Assembly: GCA_043228905.1 (NCBI GenBank)
Contig: JBHGNT010000007.1
Coordinates: 5,890,001-5,954,000, forward strand
Source: Azolla caroliniana
Lineage: Eukaryota > Polypodiophyta
DNA length: 64,000 nt
Direction of reading: 5' to 3'
Both the position numbers and the translations under genes were made by a program. Every line of letters begins with the position of its first letter. Within the stretch, counting starts at the first letter, position 1. The notes beneath the pieces were generated by a model. The model was not told where the DNA came from. It did not search any database and saw only the letters and a program-made list of their open reading frames with translations. Below, piece by piece: positions 43,882-54,419 of the stretch.

Positions 43882-44422
43882 AGACATACATCTTGGCTTA
43901 TCATGACATTCATCTTGGCGAACCAGGAATCGAACCCATAACCTCTTGGTTTACATATTGTACTTTAACCATTGTAATAACATATGTGAGATGTAATCAT
44001 AATAATTATATGTTTAGTTATTACGAGATATTTAGAACATTCTAGATTATTCTAGAATGTTCTTGAATATTTCATGATTATATTTATTATTATTATTATT
44101 CATAAATATCTAAAATATTCTAGAACATTCTAGAATACTCCATAAGGGCCTATAAATAAGAGTCCATACACTCATCACAACTCATTCGGTTCAACACCAG
44201 TCTTTAGCCCTTAGCCTACTCCTTGTAATCTTCTTTCTCATAATATAATCGCATTCCCATTTCTTATCTCTCACTTATACTTTTCTCTCTCTCGCACTCT
44301 CTCCCTCTTTCACTCTCTTTCTATCACTATCGCTATCTCTACCGCTCTCGCCATCTCTATCGTTATCGTTATCTCTATCGCCATCGCTCTCTCTCTCTGC
44401 TTCCTACTCAAGAGTCACGACA
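43874..44422 (+). repeat. Gypsy C 3' LTR
   Basis: 549 bp, colinear with the 5' LTR without gaps, two substitutions. It contains the pol stop codon in its first 8 bases and the same heat-shock clusters and TATA box (44151-44158). Confidence 0.97.
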
Positions 44423-44429
44423 GTTATTC

Positions 44430-44643
44430 ATAAATATAATCATGAAATATTCAAGAACATTCTAGAATAATCTAGAATGTTCTAAATATCTCGTAATAAC
44501 TAAACATATAATTATTATGATTACATCTCACATATGTTATTACAATGGTTAAAGTACAATATGTAAACCAAGAGGTTATGGGTTCGATTCCTGGTTCGCC
44601 AAGATGAATGTCATGATAAGCCAAGATGTATGTCTTCATGACA
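44430..44643 (-). repeat. Inverted partial LTR at the right end of gypsy C
   Basis: Reverse complement of LTR bases 1-214, joined to the 3' LTR by a 7-bp filler (GTTATTC). It carries the 3' LTR variant (AACATT rather than AACGTT), so it derives from that version. The junction ATAAATAT also occurs in direct orientation in the LTR, a possible template-switch microhomology. The element's TSD follows it directly. Confidence 0.93.
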
Positions 44644-44648
44644 CTGAG

Positions 44649-45120
44649 GTACTTGAAGTCCTGGAGGCCTACTCGGTGACATGTTAATTATGTATACTGC
44701 CGTAAGTAAGGCCTCTACCCAAAAGCCATCTGATAGTGCGGAGTGGTAGAGCATGGATAATATCCGTTCTCGAATTGTCCGATTCATCCGCTTGATAATT
44801 CCGTTCTACTCCGGACTATAGGGTGTCATATATTCATGACGATTGCCACATTGTCGGCAAAATTTGTTGAATTCTTCAAACTTAAACTCTCCCCCGTTGT
44901 CAGTGCGAAGGCATTTCAGCTTTCGACCAGATTGGTTCTCTACCATGGAAAGCCATTCTTGGAAGATCGAGAATACTTTATCTTTGGTTCTTGCTAGGTA
45001 AGCCCACACTTTCCTGGTCGAGTCGTCAATGAAACTGACGAAGTAGGAGGTGCCACCAAGGGACTGATGTGGCATCGGGCCACCGACGTTCGAATGGACT
45101 AAATCAAGGGAACTTTAATC
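44649..45120 (-). pseudogene. Copia B integrase core, first part
   Basis: Reads GGTSYFVSFIDDSTRKVWAY, then LKCLRTDNGGEFKFEEF and CGNRHEYMTPYSPEQNG-like sequence with an in-frame stop. It continues towards the gypsy C insertion at 44643. The remainder of the integrase is at 38488-38201. Confidence 0.85.
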
Positions 45121-45125
45121 TCATG

Positions 45126-45965
45126 GTGATGCCATTGTCGTAAAAGGATATGACCAGCTGGTGCGACCGCGATTCCATAGTTGCCTCAACTACAACCACG
45201 TATCTCGACTTGGTTTGATGACCCAACACTCCTTGGAGATCCACTTGATTTGACTCATTGGAGTTTATTTACATTCTAGACTCAAGCTTCTTTAGTATTA
45301 TTGTTATTAGGGATTTATATGCATTATTTTATCGAAACAAATTGTATAGTCGAGACTCGAAACCATGTAATGTATTGCATGTGCACCATATAATGCAGAT
45401 GCAAAGCTTCTCTACATGTGTGCCACATGGGCCACATGTTTTTTTCATAACGCACATGCACAAACTTCTCTAGGGGGTGCCACATGGCCCACATGTAAAT
45501 CCATCCATTTAGTATAAGAGGGGAGGATTATTGTCATGATGGGGGGGGGGGGGGGGGGGGGGCAATCAAAGAGACATATTTTGTAAAGGGTTTTTTCTTC
45601 TCGAGGAAATAGAGATTTTCTATTTGAATTCTTTCTTCTACCGTGCTTGAGGGGTAGTTGTGTATGGTGTTTTATTCATGACACTCAATTATGGCGTCCG
45701 TTTTCGACATTCTATAGCTTGTTGGAAAGCTCTTTCTAAGGGCTTTCCAATCTGTGTCTGCACACTTAATTTTGTTACATCAGTGGAATGATACAAGGAT
45801 GTTCGTGTTCACGGGTAAGGTTGCAAGCTACTTGTGGCTATTGGGATACTTTCAGCTCGACTTCCTACTCTTCTCTTCCTTCTTCTTATTTTCACTCTCC
45901 TGGTTCAAAACCCTAGTGGTTCCGCCTGGACACGCCAATTTCTTTGACATGACACCGTCACTGGT
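45126..45965. mobile_element. Possible insertion inside Copia B integrase
   Basis: Between YGKQVATSH (about 45985) and LDLVHSNVGGPMPHQS (about 45115), which are adjacent in copia proteins, lie about 840 bp of unrelated sequence. It includes a poly-G tract at 45541-45562 and an LTR-leader-like stretch. TGGTG occurs on both sides (45123-45127, 45962-45966) and may be the target duplication. The class is not clear. Confidence 0.4.
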
Positions 45966-45999
45966 GTGAGGTTGCGACTTGTTTGCCATAGTACTGAGA

Positions 46000-46490
46000 A
46001 TGCTCACAGAACTGGTGATCCGAAAGGAGAGTGTGGGGATGTATTTGGCTCTAGATAAATGCATTATGCTGGCCTTGCTAAGGTGTCCAAGTCATCCATG
46101 CCATAATGATGACACATGAATATCAACCATGAACAAGTCACCCTCTTTGAGTGTGACATATAACGGGTACAATGAATGTATGTTTGATCCTCTAGAAAGC
46201 AAGAGGTTCCCTCTGTAGAGTGTCCACCCTCCTGATGAGAAGCCAGCACGGATGTCGTCTTCATCAAGTTGTCTGATTGAGATCAATGGTCTTGAGAGCT
46301 CAGGAACGTGTAAGACATTGTGTAGTACTAATGTAGAACCACCTGGGACGTTGAGTTCTACACTGCTGATTCCTATAATAACGCAGTGATGCGAGTTTCC
46401 GACTCGTACTGAGTCGGAGTGTTCGGGCCGAATATTGCCGAAACTGAGATCTATGAGGGGTCACGTGGTAGGATGCACCCGAATCCAAGA
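46000..46490 (-). pseudogene. Copia B protease and GAG-pre-integrase
   Basis: Protease active-site segment MDSGASYHVTPHRSQF at 46488-46440. It is followed by YVTLKEGDLFMVDI and the pre-integrase zinc-binding piece RLGHLSKASIMHLSR at about 46090-46040. The frame is interrupted several times. Confidence 0.8.
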
Positions 46491-46599
46491 GTCATGTGCT
46501 CGATTCCTCACTTGTAAGTAAAACTTCTTATTCGACTAGGTTTTCAATGGATAGTATGTTCGGGTCTTTCGACAATACTTCAGTAGTGGAACCCACGTA

Positions 46600-47474
46600 A
46601 TTGACCTCCTCATGCCGGCCACTCTTCTAATCAGCTCGATGAGCTTTATCGTTCTTAGCTTTGAGTGCACGGCAATCGGTTTTGATGTGCCCAAGTTTCT
46701 TGCAATAGTTGCAGATTCGATTATCCCAGGACTTGCTCCAATTTCGGTGATTGTTCGTATGTCGAGAAGAACTTCTTCCTCGATTGTTTGGCCGGTTGGC
46801 CGAACCTTGTGCTACATATGCTTCATCTGTCGAATCTTTTGCAAACGATTTCCTCCGAGCTACTTCAGTCAATATTGCGCTCGAAACTTCGGAGTACTTC
46901 ACAGCGGCAATAGAAGCATTGCACACGCTTGTGACAAAAGTTTCCCATGATGGGGGCAGACTACTACATGAGCAACATTGCTTTCAGTTCATCTTTGATT
47001 GTTACCCCTGAGCCGAAATCTGGGAGCCTAAACTTTCATACTCGTTCCGGTGTGCCTGAACCGAGTCGGATTCTTTCATCCGCAGGTTGTAGACGCGCCG
47101 AATCAAATATATCTTTGTGGCGACAACCTTTTCTCATACATGTCCGACATTGTTTTCCACAGTTGAAACGCAGTCGAACACGATTGCATTGTGAAGTACA
47201 CTGACAGCGAAAGGTGCATCCGAATGGTGGATTAGACAATTTTATTGAGTTTCGTCCACTCATTTGGCTTGATTCCTTCTAGAGGGTTTTCATTCTCGAT
47301 TGGATCTATTTGACCCTTGACTATCAGATAGTCTTGCATCTGCTCCTTCCAGAAATTGAAGTTCGATCCGTCGAACTTCCTTAGACTCATCTTTGATGAG
47401 CCGGATGTCGATGCCATCTGTGTTGGCTTGTTAGACTCTGTTCGGAGTTGACTACAAATGGTGGTGGAATGCAA
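46600..47474 (-). pseudogene. Copia B gag
   Basis: Starts MASTSGSSKMSLRKFDGSNF, then NFWKEQMQDYLIVKG, a copia gag N-terminus. After frame shifts comes a zinc knuckle CNYCKKLGHIKTDC near 46690. It is non-functional. Confidence 0.85.
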
Positions 47475-48347
47475 CCAATTGGCTCACCTGATATTGTTCT
47501 AGTCGGATTCGAACACAAGTCGAGCCGGCTTCCCGAGTTGGATCTGTCGATTTGATTTCAATGCCAATTTCGAGATGTCGATCACAGGTTTTGTGTTGAT
47601 TATACAGGCCAATCCTGCTTCGGGTGACTACAACGATGAGAGGGACGAAGCTGACTGGTCCTCCCGAATGTCGTTCAACCGAATGAAGTACGGAGTGGGG
47701 TTGTTCCCTAGGGCTAGATCTGCTTTGAGAGGTTACAACAAATGAGTAGATAGTGTCTAATCTAGTAAAGCACGATCGAGGCTGATTGAACAGAGATTCC
47801 ACTCTGAGCGGCTGCAATCACAGAAGCAAGATGTTGCCGATTGGCTTACCTTAAGAGTGATTTAGCTTAGTAGAGTGCAAATCATCTTTTTTCTTTCTCT
47901 TCTCAAGATGAGATCTTGGACTCAGGTTCTTCAAGGGAGAGGAAGCAAGAATGTTGTTGAAGACTGATGACAGCTGGCAGCGAGTTGAAGAACCTTCGCT
48001 TTAATACCAGATGTTGGAAATTGAGGCCGTTAGTGCGGAAACATCAACAACAACTTTAGATGAAAATCACCAAGTTCACAAGAGAAAGCAAGATCAAAGA
48101 ACAGAATGAGAGAGAGAAACACCAAGAGGCACACAATGTAACAGTTCTTATGAATCAGTGGTTACAACAATGGAGGCAACAACTCTCTAACAATAGTAGC
48201 AACTTTTTGAGCTAGGTTACAAAGCCCGTTATATACTAACTGGACTTGAGTAACTGCCCTTTGACATATTTACACAAATGTCCTAAACCTAGATTGTCCA
48301 AGGGACGGTGTGAATACGGCCATTATATGCCCATATTCGACACTTCG

Positions 48348-48603
48348 GCGTTTTGACCTCTCGGATGTAGCCGAGCATGTGATCGTGAACACATGATGTA
48401 AGGCAATACAACACATGACTTGACGCTTGCTCCGATGTTGGGTGGTCGGCGTGTGTTGGGTTGGGTTGCGTTTTTTGTGCTCCCTTGATATAACTCCAAT
48501 GGCCTTGACCGACAAGGTATTGGTGCATCTTGTACTCCCAAGATGCGAAGTTGTTTCTATCCAGCTTTTCGTTGGGGAGAGAGTTGCCCATCTTAGTGTT
48601 CAT
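48348..48603 (-). pseudogene. Copia A gag, N-terminal part
   Basis: From ATG 48603 the frame reads NEKLDRNNFASWEYKMHQYL, the copia gag (UBN2-type) start. It continues to YIREVKTPK, where Copia B is inserted. The continuation PWGNLKKIF is found 12 kb away at about 36380, so the two halves belong to one gene. Confidence 0.85.
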
Positions 48604-48737
48604 GATGGTCGACTTGTGATTTTTTCTTCTCTGTGATACGAACTATGCAAGGTTGCTGCTACAGTGATCAGTCAGTTCTTCATGAACATCAGCATAGGCA
48701 CAACTCACGCGGATGGGCCTAGATCAACCTACTAATC

Positions 48738-48749
48738 GCTCTGATACCA
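48738..48749 (-). other. tRNA-iMet primer binding site of Copia A
   Basis: The minus strand reads TGGTATCAGAGC exactly, just inside the 5' LTR, the standard plant copia primer site. Confidence 0.9.
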
Positions 48750-48794
48750 CGTAAAGAATTGGATGTGATTTTGTGGAGCGGAAAATGTGTGTAT

Positions 48795-48844
<50 letters not shown>

Positions 48845-49125
48845 AACGTATACAAAAAACGTTAAAATTGTATTAACAAGAGAATAAACAACCAATTGTT
48901 ACAAAGAAGAGGAGAAGATGCTTATGCAGTCATCTTCTCTCTATATTCTCTCACTACAACCACCTCTTGGGAAAGAGGTGGAGACTTAACTACTTAGTAA
49001 CTATGTGTCATAGGGACTTAACTTCTATGACACATTAGTTATGAATCATGATATAAAGTGGTGGGGTGTTCTCACACATTGCTATTCCTAAGGTGTGTTC
49101 CTACACTGAAGTTTGATTCTCAACA

Positions 49126-49980
49126 CTTTATTACAAAGGAAACGTTTGAAAACCTAAACAAATATTGATTTCAACATGGATTAACAACATTGGCACTAAT
49201 ACTTCTTCCACTACATGAGGAATGATAACCATCAGCATGTCTTATAACAAGAAAAACTAATAATAGGTATTCTACATGCTAATTATAATTATATTTGAAG
49301 CTTATAGCTTACACGATGTATTTTATCATGGTATATGGGGATGGATTAAAACTACATGAGCATTACCTAAATATTAACCTATTCTTAATCGAGCCATTTA
49401 TTTGAACTCCATACCTGGACAAGACATGAAATAAGCATCTTGCCACATCAATCAGTAGTTTTATTTGAATCAACAAGAATTTACAAAAGTGCTTACAAAT
49501 TCTTTTTAACCATTCATACATTTTGAGACAAGCGCTTGGAAAATTGTTAATCGTTCATAGAAATGACATATTCTCGTAAGGTTACTATATGTAAAGAATG
49601 AACTAAATTGAAAGATACATGAAGCATAGTTATTGTCAAGCGCTTGGAAAATTGTTAATCGTTCAGAGATAATGACAAATTCTCTTAAGGTTACTATATG
49701 TAAAGAATGAACTAAATTGAAAGATTCATGAAGCATAGTTAATGTGTGGAGCTTTGAGGACAGTAATGGAAACATGACCAAGTGTATTTCACTTAGCACA
49801 TGCAGCCTATCGTGTGAGAAACACTAATCTTACATCCAAATATCAGTTACAAAGGTTCCCAGCATGTTCCCAGCAGACGCAGAACCCCAAACATTTGCTA
49901 CTCATTATCACCAAAATTTGTTCCCTTCATAAAAAAACTCAAAAATGTTGCAAATGATAGGAAGAACGATGACAATTCCT
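49126..49980. other. Intergenic; 108-bp tandem duplication at 49530-49745
   Basis: Two copies share CAAGCGCTTGGAAAATTG, TTAATCGTTCA, AAGGTTACTATATG and AATGAACTAAATTGAAAG. I see no gene between Copia A and the next coding exon. Confidence 0.65.
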
Positions 49981-52900
49981 TCACGCCAACTCCTGTTTCT
50001 GCTGCCTATACAGCAGGATGAGGGTCTGCACCAATCCCGCATTCGCGACATGTGGTAAAAACACAGCAGCCCAGGTGGGATAATAGGGACCAGGAAGCTT
50101 CATTAGAAGAAAGAAAGAGAACATCACCATCAAAGGCCATGTGGTTCTCCCATTGTCCTGCAAGGCACTTTCACACTATGACGGTAGACGAGAAAAATAT
50201 GTCAAACCCAAAAAAAGAAGCAGCATATTGCAAAAGTCCATCAAATGAAGTAGCAGAAGAAGCAAAACACAGTCTCATTTCATCTATCTCCAGTTCCACC
50301 ACTATTTTACACCTATAGTTGACTTTACATGATGCTATCTTAATTTTTTCTACCTCCAACCCCACAATATTGTGTGCGGAGCATACCTCCAGCAGAAAAC
50401 TGGAAAGTTTTTCAACCACTTTTTGCTTAGACTGGTTCACCGATTCTGTACGTCAAGGAGAGCAGGGTTTCTAAAGAGAGATACAAGAGAAACCGCACTT
50501 TTCTACAAGTTTATGCACAATGTAGGGTTCCGGAAGGGTTTCTTCCATCCAAAAGTGCTAGAGACGTAATGGATTCCTCCTATGTAGTATGAAAAGAGTG
50601 TGAGGATCACGAAAAGAGTTATACCTGAAACTGGACATCAAGGAAAGCATTGCCAACAACTTTTGCAATGAGAAAGCCAGTGAGCATTCCAAGTGGTATG
50701 AACAAATCCTTCTTAGCCAATAAAGTAAACAAAATTTCCCTCACTGCGGACACAGCCAATAGGGGAGGCATGAGCCACTTGAATGGCCCCCACCCTAGAT
50801 CGATCGTACGCTCCACGAATCGTCTGCCTGCCTTCTCCCATGGGAAACTTTGAACTGCTTCGCTAACATTTCCAGTTAATGATGTTGCCACACTTTTCTG
50901 GTTCCCACCATCTTCATGTGATGCCTTAAGTTGACAAACAACATTTCTCCTTTCACACACACAATAGGAACTAATGCCCTGAAAAATGTGTCCATTACTA
51001 CGATGACATGAGATCAATGACAAGAATTTCCAGAAAATTCAAGAAACATATATTTATGTGACATAAATATACATATTTATATGTATATGTACTGATACTT
51101 GGCTACAGAATTAGCCCTCAACCTGTATTCTGTTCACGATCTGCCCTGAATGTGTCCTTGATGAGCTTTTAACTGAATGCAAGACACCTAAAGGAAAGAA
51201 TGCATTTAGTACGTGAACCATAATTTTCTTGATGCCTAAATTTATAACTAAAAAGAATCTTCTTTTTTCCAATGATATTCTGATGCAGACCTACTGTAGA
51301 ATAAGGATGATATGCGGACATCAGAACATTCGTATTTTCTTTATTACAAAGATACTGAATTTCTGATATGCAGACATAGGACCTACTGTAGAATAAGGAT
51401 GATAAGCAGAATGGGGAACATCTGGATTTTCTTTATTAATATGGCATGAGAAGTTATGTACCAAGAGAGTGAAGCTATCAAGAAGGTATACTAGTGAAAT
51501 CTGCATATTAGCTGACAAAGCAAAATTGACCAAGAGATGAACACAGAACTGTTACAGTGTTGTCAAGTTATTCAATTTGCTGTTGAAAACCCAAATAGTT
51601 TGGAACAAAACCTTTGAAAAGACACAGATGGGACACTCTTTTACAGTCCGAAACAAAAATCTTTCTGGAGCTACCACTTCCATGATGAGATTCTAAGAGA
51701 TCAAGTGGTTTGAGTTCAGCTCTAATAGTATTATGTCAAGAAAATGTGATTGCACATTTTGACACACGACAATATATTGTGGGCTATATTCAAGAATCTC
51801 AAAGATTACTTGATTGCTAAATAGTTTTCTGGAATTGATATACTCTAAACACATGTATTAATTTTTAAGTAGATTGTAACGTGTGTTCAAGTACAAAGTA
51901 TGTTGTTATTTTTGTGTTCAAGAAATTCCCTCAGTTAACCACATGAGCATGCATACACATTTAAGATATTAAAAGACAAATAAGATGCCAAATCAGGTGA
52001 ACAAGGCCATAAGATGGCATACGGTTAATGCACTGAGGCAACATACCAACAGGCAAACAAACATGAAGAATCAACATCAAGTCAATAACTATGTGAGAGA
52101 TTCTGAGAGCCAGTTCCAATATGTAAAACCAGGTGAACTAGGCAGGCACAATTGAACTCGTTTTTCTTTATATAATGAAGGCACAAATACACTACAAAAA
52201 TCTCTTCTTGTCCACACAGCGGATGAATCTAAACTGATAGCCTCTATCATAACCCAAACTTCCACCATGAAGAAATAAACCTCTATAGTCTGAGGTTATG
52301 CTAAATTCTCGTTCTTTACAAACAGCCTATTTGGCCATTATGTTTCCTATTAGTGCTGCACTCCCAAATATCTTCACCTAACAATGTTCTTCCATTGAAT
52401 TCTCCTAGCATAATATCAATACTCTTGTTAAATACCTTGAAACATAGAATTTTGCCCCTCTTAGTTTTCCATGCAAAAAATAGCCTACTTTCCATAAGCA
52501 TTATAGCAATGCAAACTTGAACCCTTCCTTTCTTTCATCTTACTTGTTCTTCAACTGCAATTGTTTCTTTCTAGTTACTTTGTCTAATTTCGCTGTAGAT
52601 TGTTACTCTCTTTTAAAGTTCTTTCCATACATTCTAATATTAACACATGGTTTTTGACAATACTCCAGAAGAGGAGGCTCTAGGCCAATGCTCTTATAGT
52701 GCCTCATACATGTCATGTTTTTGGCACCCCTGGGGATGTTAAATTCACCCTCTCCCTTTCCAAGACCCACCCATAGGATGACAACACTTCACACTCCAAA
52801 TCGAAGCATATTCCACTATTTGAAGATTGCTTTCCACCCTCACTCACTCAATGGATCAATCTCATATATCATCCCATATGAGTTAGCTATCACCATACCA

Positions 52901-53373
52901 AATTCAAGGGAGCTGCATTTTATCCTTGTTTGAGAATAGGAAAGATTAGTGAAAAAGTCAGCATTCTTATGGAGGAGATTCTTGTTGGTCTATGGGCCGT
53001 GTTCCTGTGGTCTCTCCAAACTGAAGTCAATAAGATATCATCATCATTATCACCTCTCCCCAACCTCCCAATCCTCTCTTGAGATAAATCATCATCATTA
53101 TCATCTATGCTTATTAAGACAAAAGAAAAAACCCTGCTCCTTGTTCGAGTATATCCACATTTCTGGGATCAATTTCGTGACAAGCATCACAAAAGTATTG
53201 CTCCTTGTAACGCAATCGGATGAATGGAAATCACAGCACAAAGGCATGTGTCACACGGGTAACCTTGGGTTCCTAAAACAAAACAAAACAAAAAGAAAAA
53301 CAGAACAAAAAAGTGATGTGGGAGGGAAGAGAAACAGAAACGGTGACTCACCCGGAGCAACGAGTAGATGCAT
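49981..53373 (-). CDS. Probable plastid multi-pass membrane protein, four exons
   Basis: Exons on the minus strand: 53373-53352 (22 nt), 51187-51123 (65 nt), 50978-50625 (354 nt), 50157-49981 (177 nt). All three introns are GT-AG (2164, 144 and 467 bp) and the phases join without a stop, giving 205 residues. The N-terminus (MHLLVAPGVLHSVKSSSRTH) is Ser/Arg-rich and fits a plastid transit peptide. Then SFPWEKAGRRFVERTIDLGW and four hydrophobic segments, two around WLMPPLLAVSAVREILF and GMLTGFLIAKVV, two in the last exon (MVMFSFFLLMKL; WAAVFLPHVANAGLVQTLIL). It resembles EMB1273-like plant plastid proteins as I remember them, but that is uncertain. The first exon is the weakest part; its frame is open further upstream, so an earlier ATG is possible. 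Confidence 0.72.
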
Positions 53374-53710
53374 CCTTCTGCAGAAGCTCGGGGGAAAGAA
53401 AAGAAACAGAGAATCACGCAGAAATCCTTTTGGGAACAGGAGACGGGAGAGAGAGACAGACAGACAGAAACAGGGGAAGGGGCTAACTAAACCAGCATTG
53501 TGTGGGTTTAGTGTTAGATCAAACAATTTTCCTTTTATTTCCCAGAATGCCCCTCGGTTTTCCTTATTTCTCCCCCATGCCCTCCCAATGCCACCCATCT
53601 GGCCTTTGCTTGCTTCGCACCAGCCCCAACAGACACATCAATTACTTCTACAAATATCACTCTCTCCTCCTTTTGTCCCATGGGCCAGATTTGATCTTAG
53701 AAGACGTTAA

Positions 53711-53711
<1 letters not shown>

Positions 53712-53774
<63 letters not shown>
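53712..53774 (+). repeat. (GT)n microsatellite
   Basis: About 31 GT units followed by mixed CG/GT steps to about 53797. It lies upstream of the four-exon gene. Confidence 0.95.
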
Positions 53775-53779
<5 letters not shown>

Positions 53780-53924
53780 GCGCGTGCGCGCGCACATGCT
53801 AGCCATGTAAAGAGTATACAAGTATATCACAAAAGTTGAGAATATATGTGATCATAGATTGCTCAAACAAGCTTGGAACATTGTATGCAAGGTACAAAAC
53901 ACTAATAAGATCAAAGACCTCTTA

Positions 53925-54415
53925 TTCGGCTAGATGCTTGACATTATGAAATGGATGGGGTGTAAAAGATCTATTGGATCTCTTGGATGATGTTATGAAG
54001 TATGTGATCATTAAGAATAGATTACTAGAGGCCCTAATTATGAAGTGACGTGATGCTAAAATGTCAAAACGGAACAATTACATTGCAAATATTAGCCCCT
54101 AATATTGGCCCCAATACAAGGAGAAAATGGCAAAACTTATCCAATTGCATCTCACTACCCCCATAAGCCTTGGCTCTTGAAGAGCCTTAACACTTCTTCA
54201 AACACGTTCGCACAAGTTCGGTGTTGAGGTAGCATCATGGAATCATCATAGAAACAAGGTATGCAATGGAAACTTACTGGAGGATGAATATCACTTACTT
54301 ATCCCACGCTCAGCGTACAAGGTAATTCACGAGAAATATGATGAGTTATACAATATTCCATCTTTCAGCACATATGAGAAGTTAATCATAAATGTTATTG
54401 TGATTCCATTTTAGG
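53925..54415 (+). pseudogene. LINE-like C-terminal fragment (copy 2)
   Basis: Translating in shifting plus-strand frames gives DLLDLLDDVMKYVIIKNRLL, LTLLQTRSHKFGVEV and LLEDEYHLLI, colinear with the fragment at 30720-31168. Multiple stops and lost cysteines show it is older or less constrained. No other LINE domains adjoin it. Confidence 0.5.
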
Positions 54416-54419
54416 TTGG

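Larger units (their letters stand above)
38494..44643 (+). mobile_element. Gypsy C: young sushi/Tf1-like chromovirus with an extra inverted LTR end
   Basis: Plus-strand Ty3/gypsy element of 6150 bp. 5' LTR 38494-39042, gag, pol, 3' LTR 43874-44422, a 7-bp joint, then a 214-bp inverted LTR fragment 44430-44643. The 5-bp duplication CTGAG flanks the whole unit (38489-38493; 44644-44648). The LTRs are 549 bp each with TGTC...GACA ends and differ at only two positions (G/A near 38659, A/T near 39025). Gag and pol are open. The RT and integrase sequences resemble fungal and vertebrate chromoviruses (Tf1/sushi/MAGGY-like) more than common angiosperm types; that is my family knowledge, not a search. 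It interrupts the Copia B integrase. Confidence 0.95.
36387..48342 (-). mobile_element. Copia B: Ty1/copia element nested in Copia A gag
   Basis: Minus-strand element. The 5' LTR is 48012-48342 (TGTCGAAT to TCCAACA) and the 3' LTR 36387-36726. It is flanked by the 5-bp duplication CTTCG at 36382-36386 and 48343-48347. The LTRs share ACAAGAGAAAGCAAGATC, CAACAACTCTCTAACAATAG and a minus-strand TATATAA. The primer site at 47999-48010 reads TGGTATTAAAGC, two changes from the initiator-Met complement. The order is gag, protease, integrase (split by gypsy C), reverse transcriptase, RNase H. All reading frames are broken. Confidence 0.9.
32350..49125 (-). mobile_element. Copia A: outer Ty1/copia retrotransposon
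   Basis: Minus-strand element. The 5' LTR is about 48751-49125 and the 3' LTR about 32350-32731. They share AACAAGAGAATAAACAAC, ATCTTCTCTCTATATTCTC and AAGTGGTGGGGTGTTCTCAC. A perfect primer site TGGTATCAGAGC lies at 48738-48749 and a polypurine tract CTTGAAGGGGTG at 32732-32743. Gag starts at 48603 and is cut at about 48345 by Copia B; it resumes at 36386. Domain order is gag, protease region, GAG-pre-integrase, integrase, RNase H. The reverse transcriptase palm is missing between about 34350 and 33980. Stops and frame shifts are many, so it is inactive and the oldest layer of the nest. Its outer low-coordinate boundary is uncertain by about 20 bp. Confidence 0.85.

Noticed and set aside
44423-44429. 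GTTAT after the 3' LTR as the gypsy C target duplication
   Set aside because: No matching copy at the left end; CTGAG occurs on both sides of the whole composite unit instead.
52949-53710. 253-codon plus-strand ORF
   Set aside because: Composition is dominated by simple repeats and His/Ser/Lys runs, no domain is visible, and it overlaps the first exon of the minus-strand membrane-protein gene.
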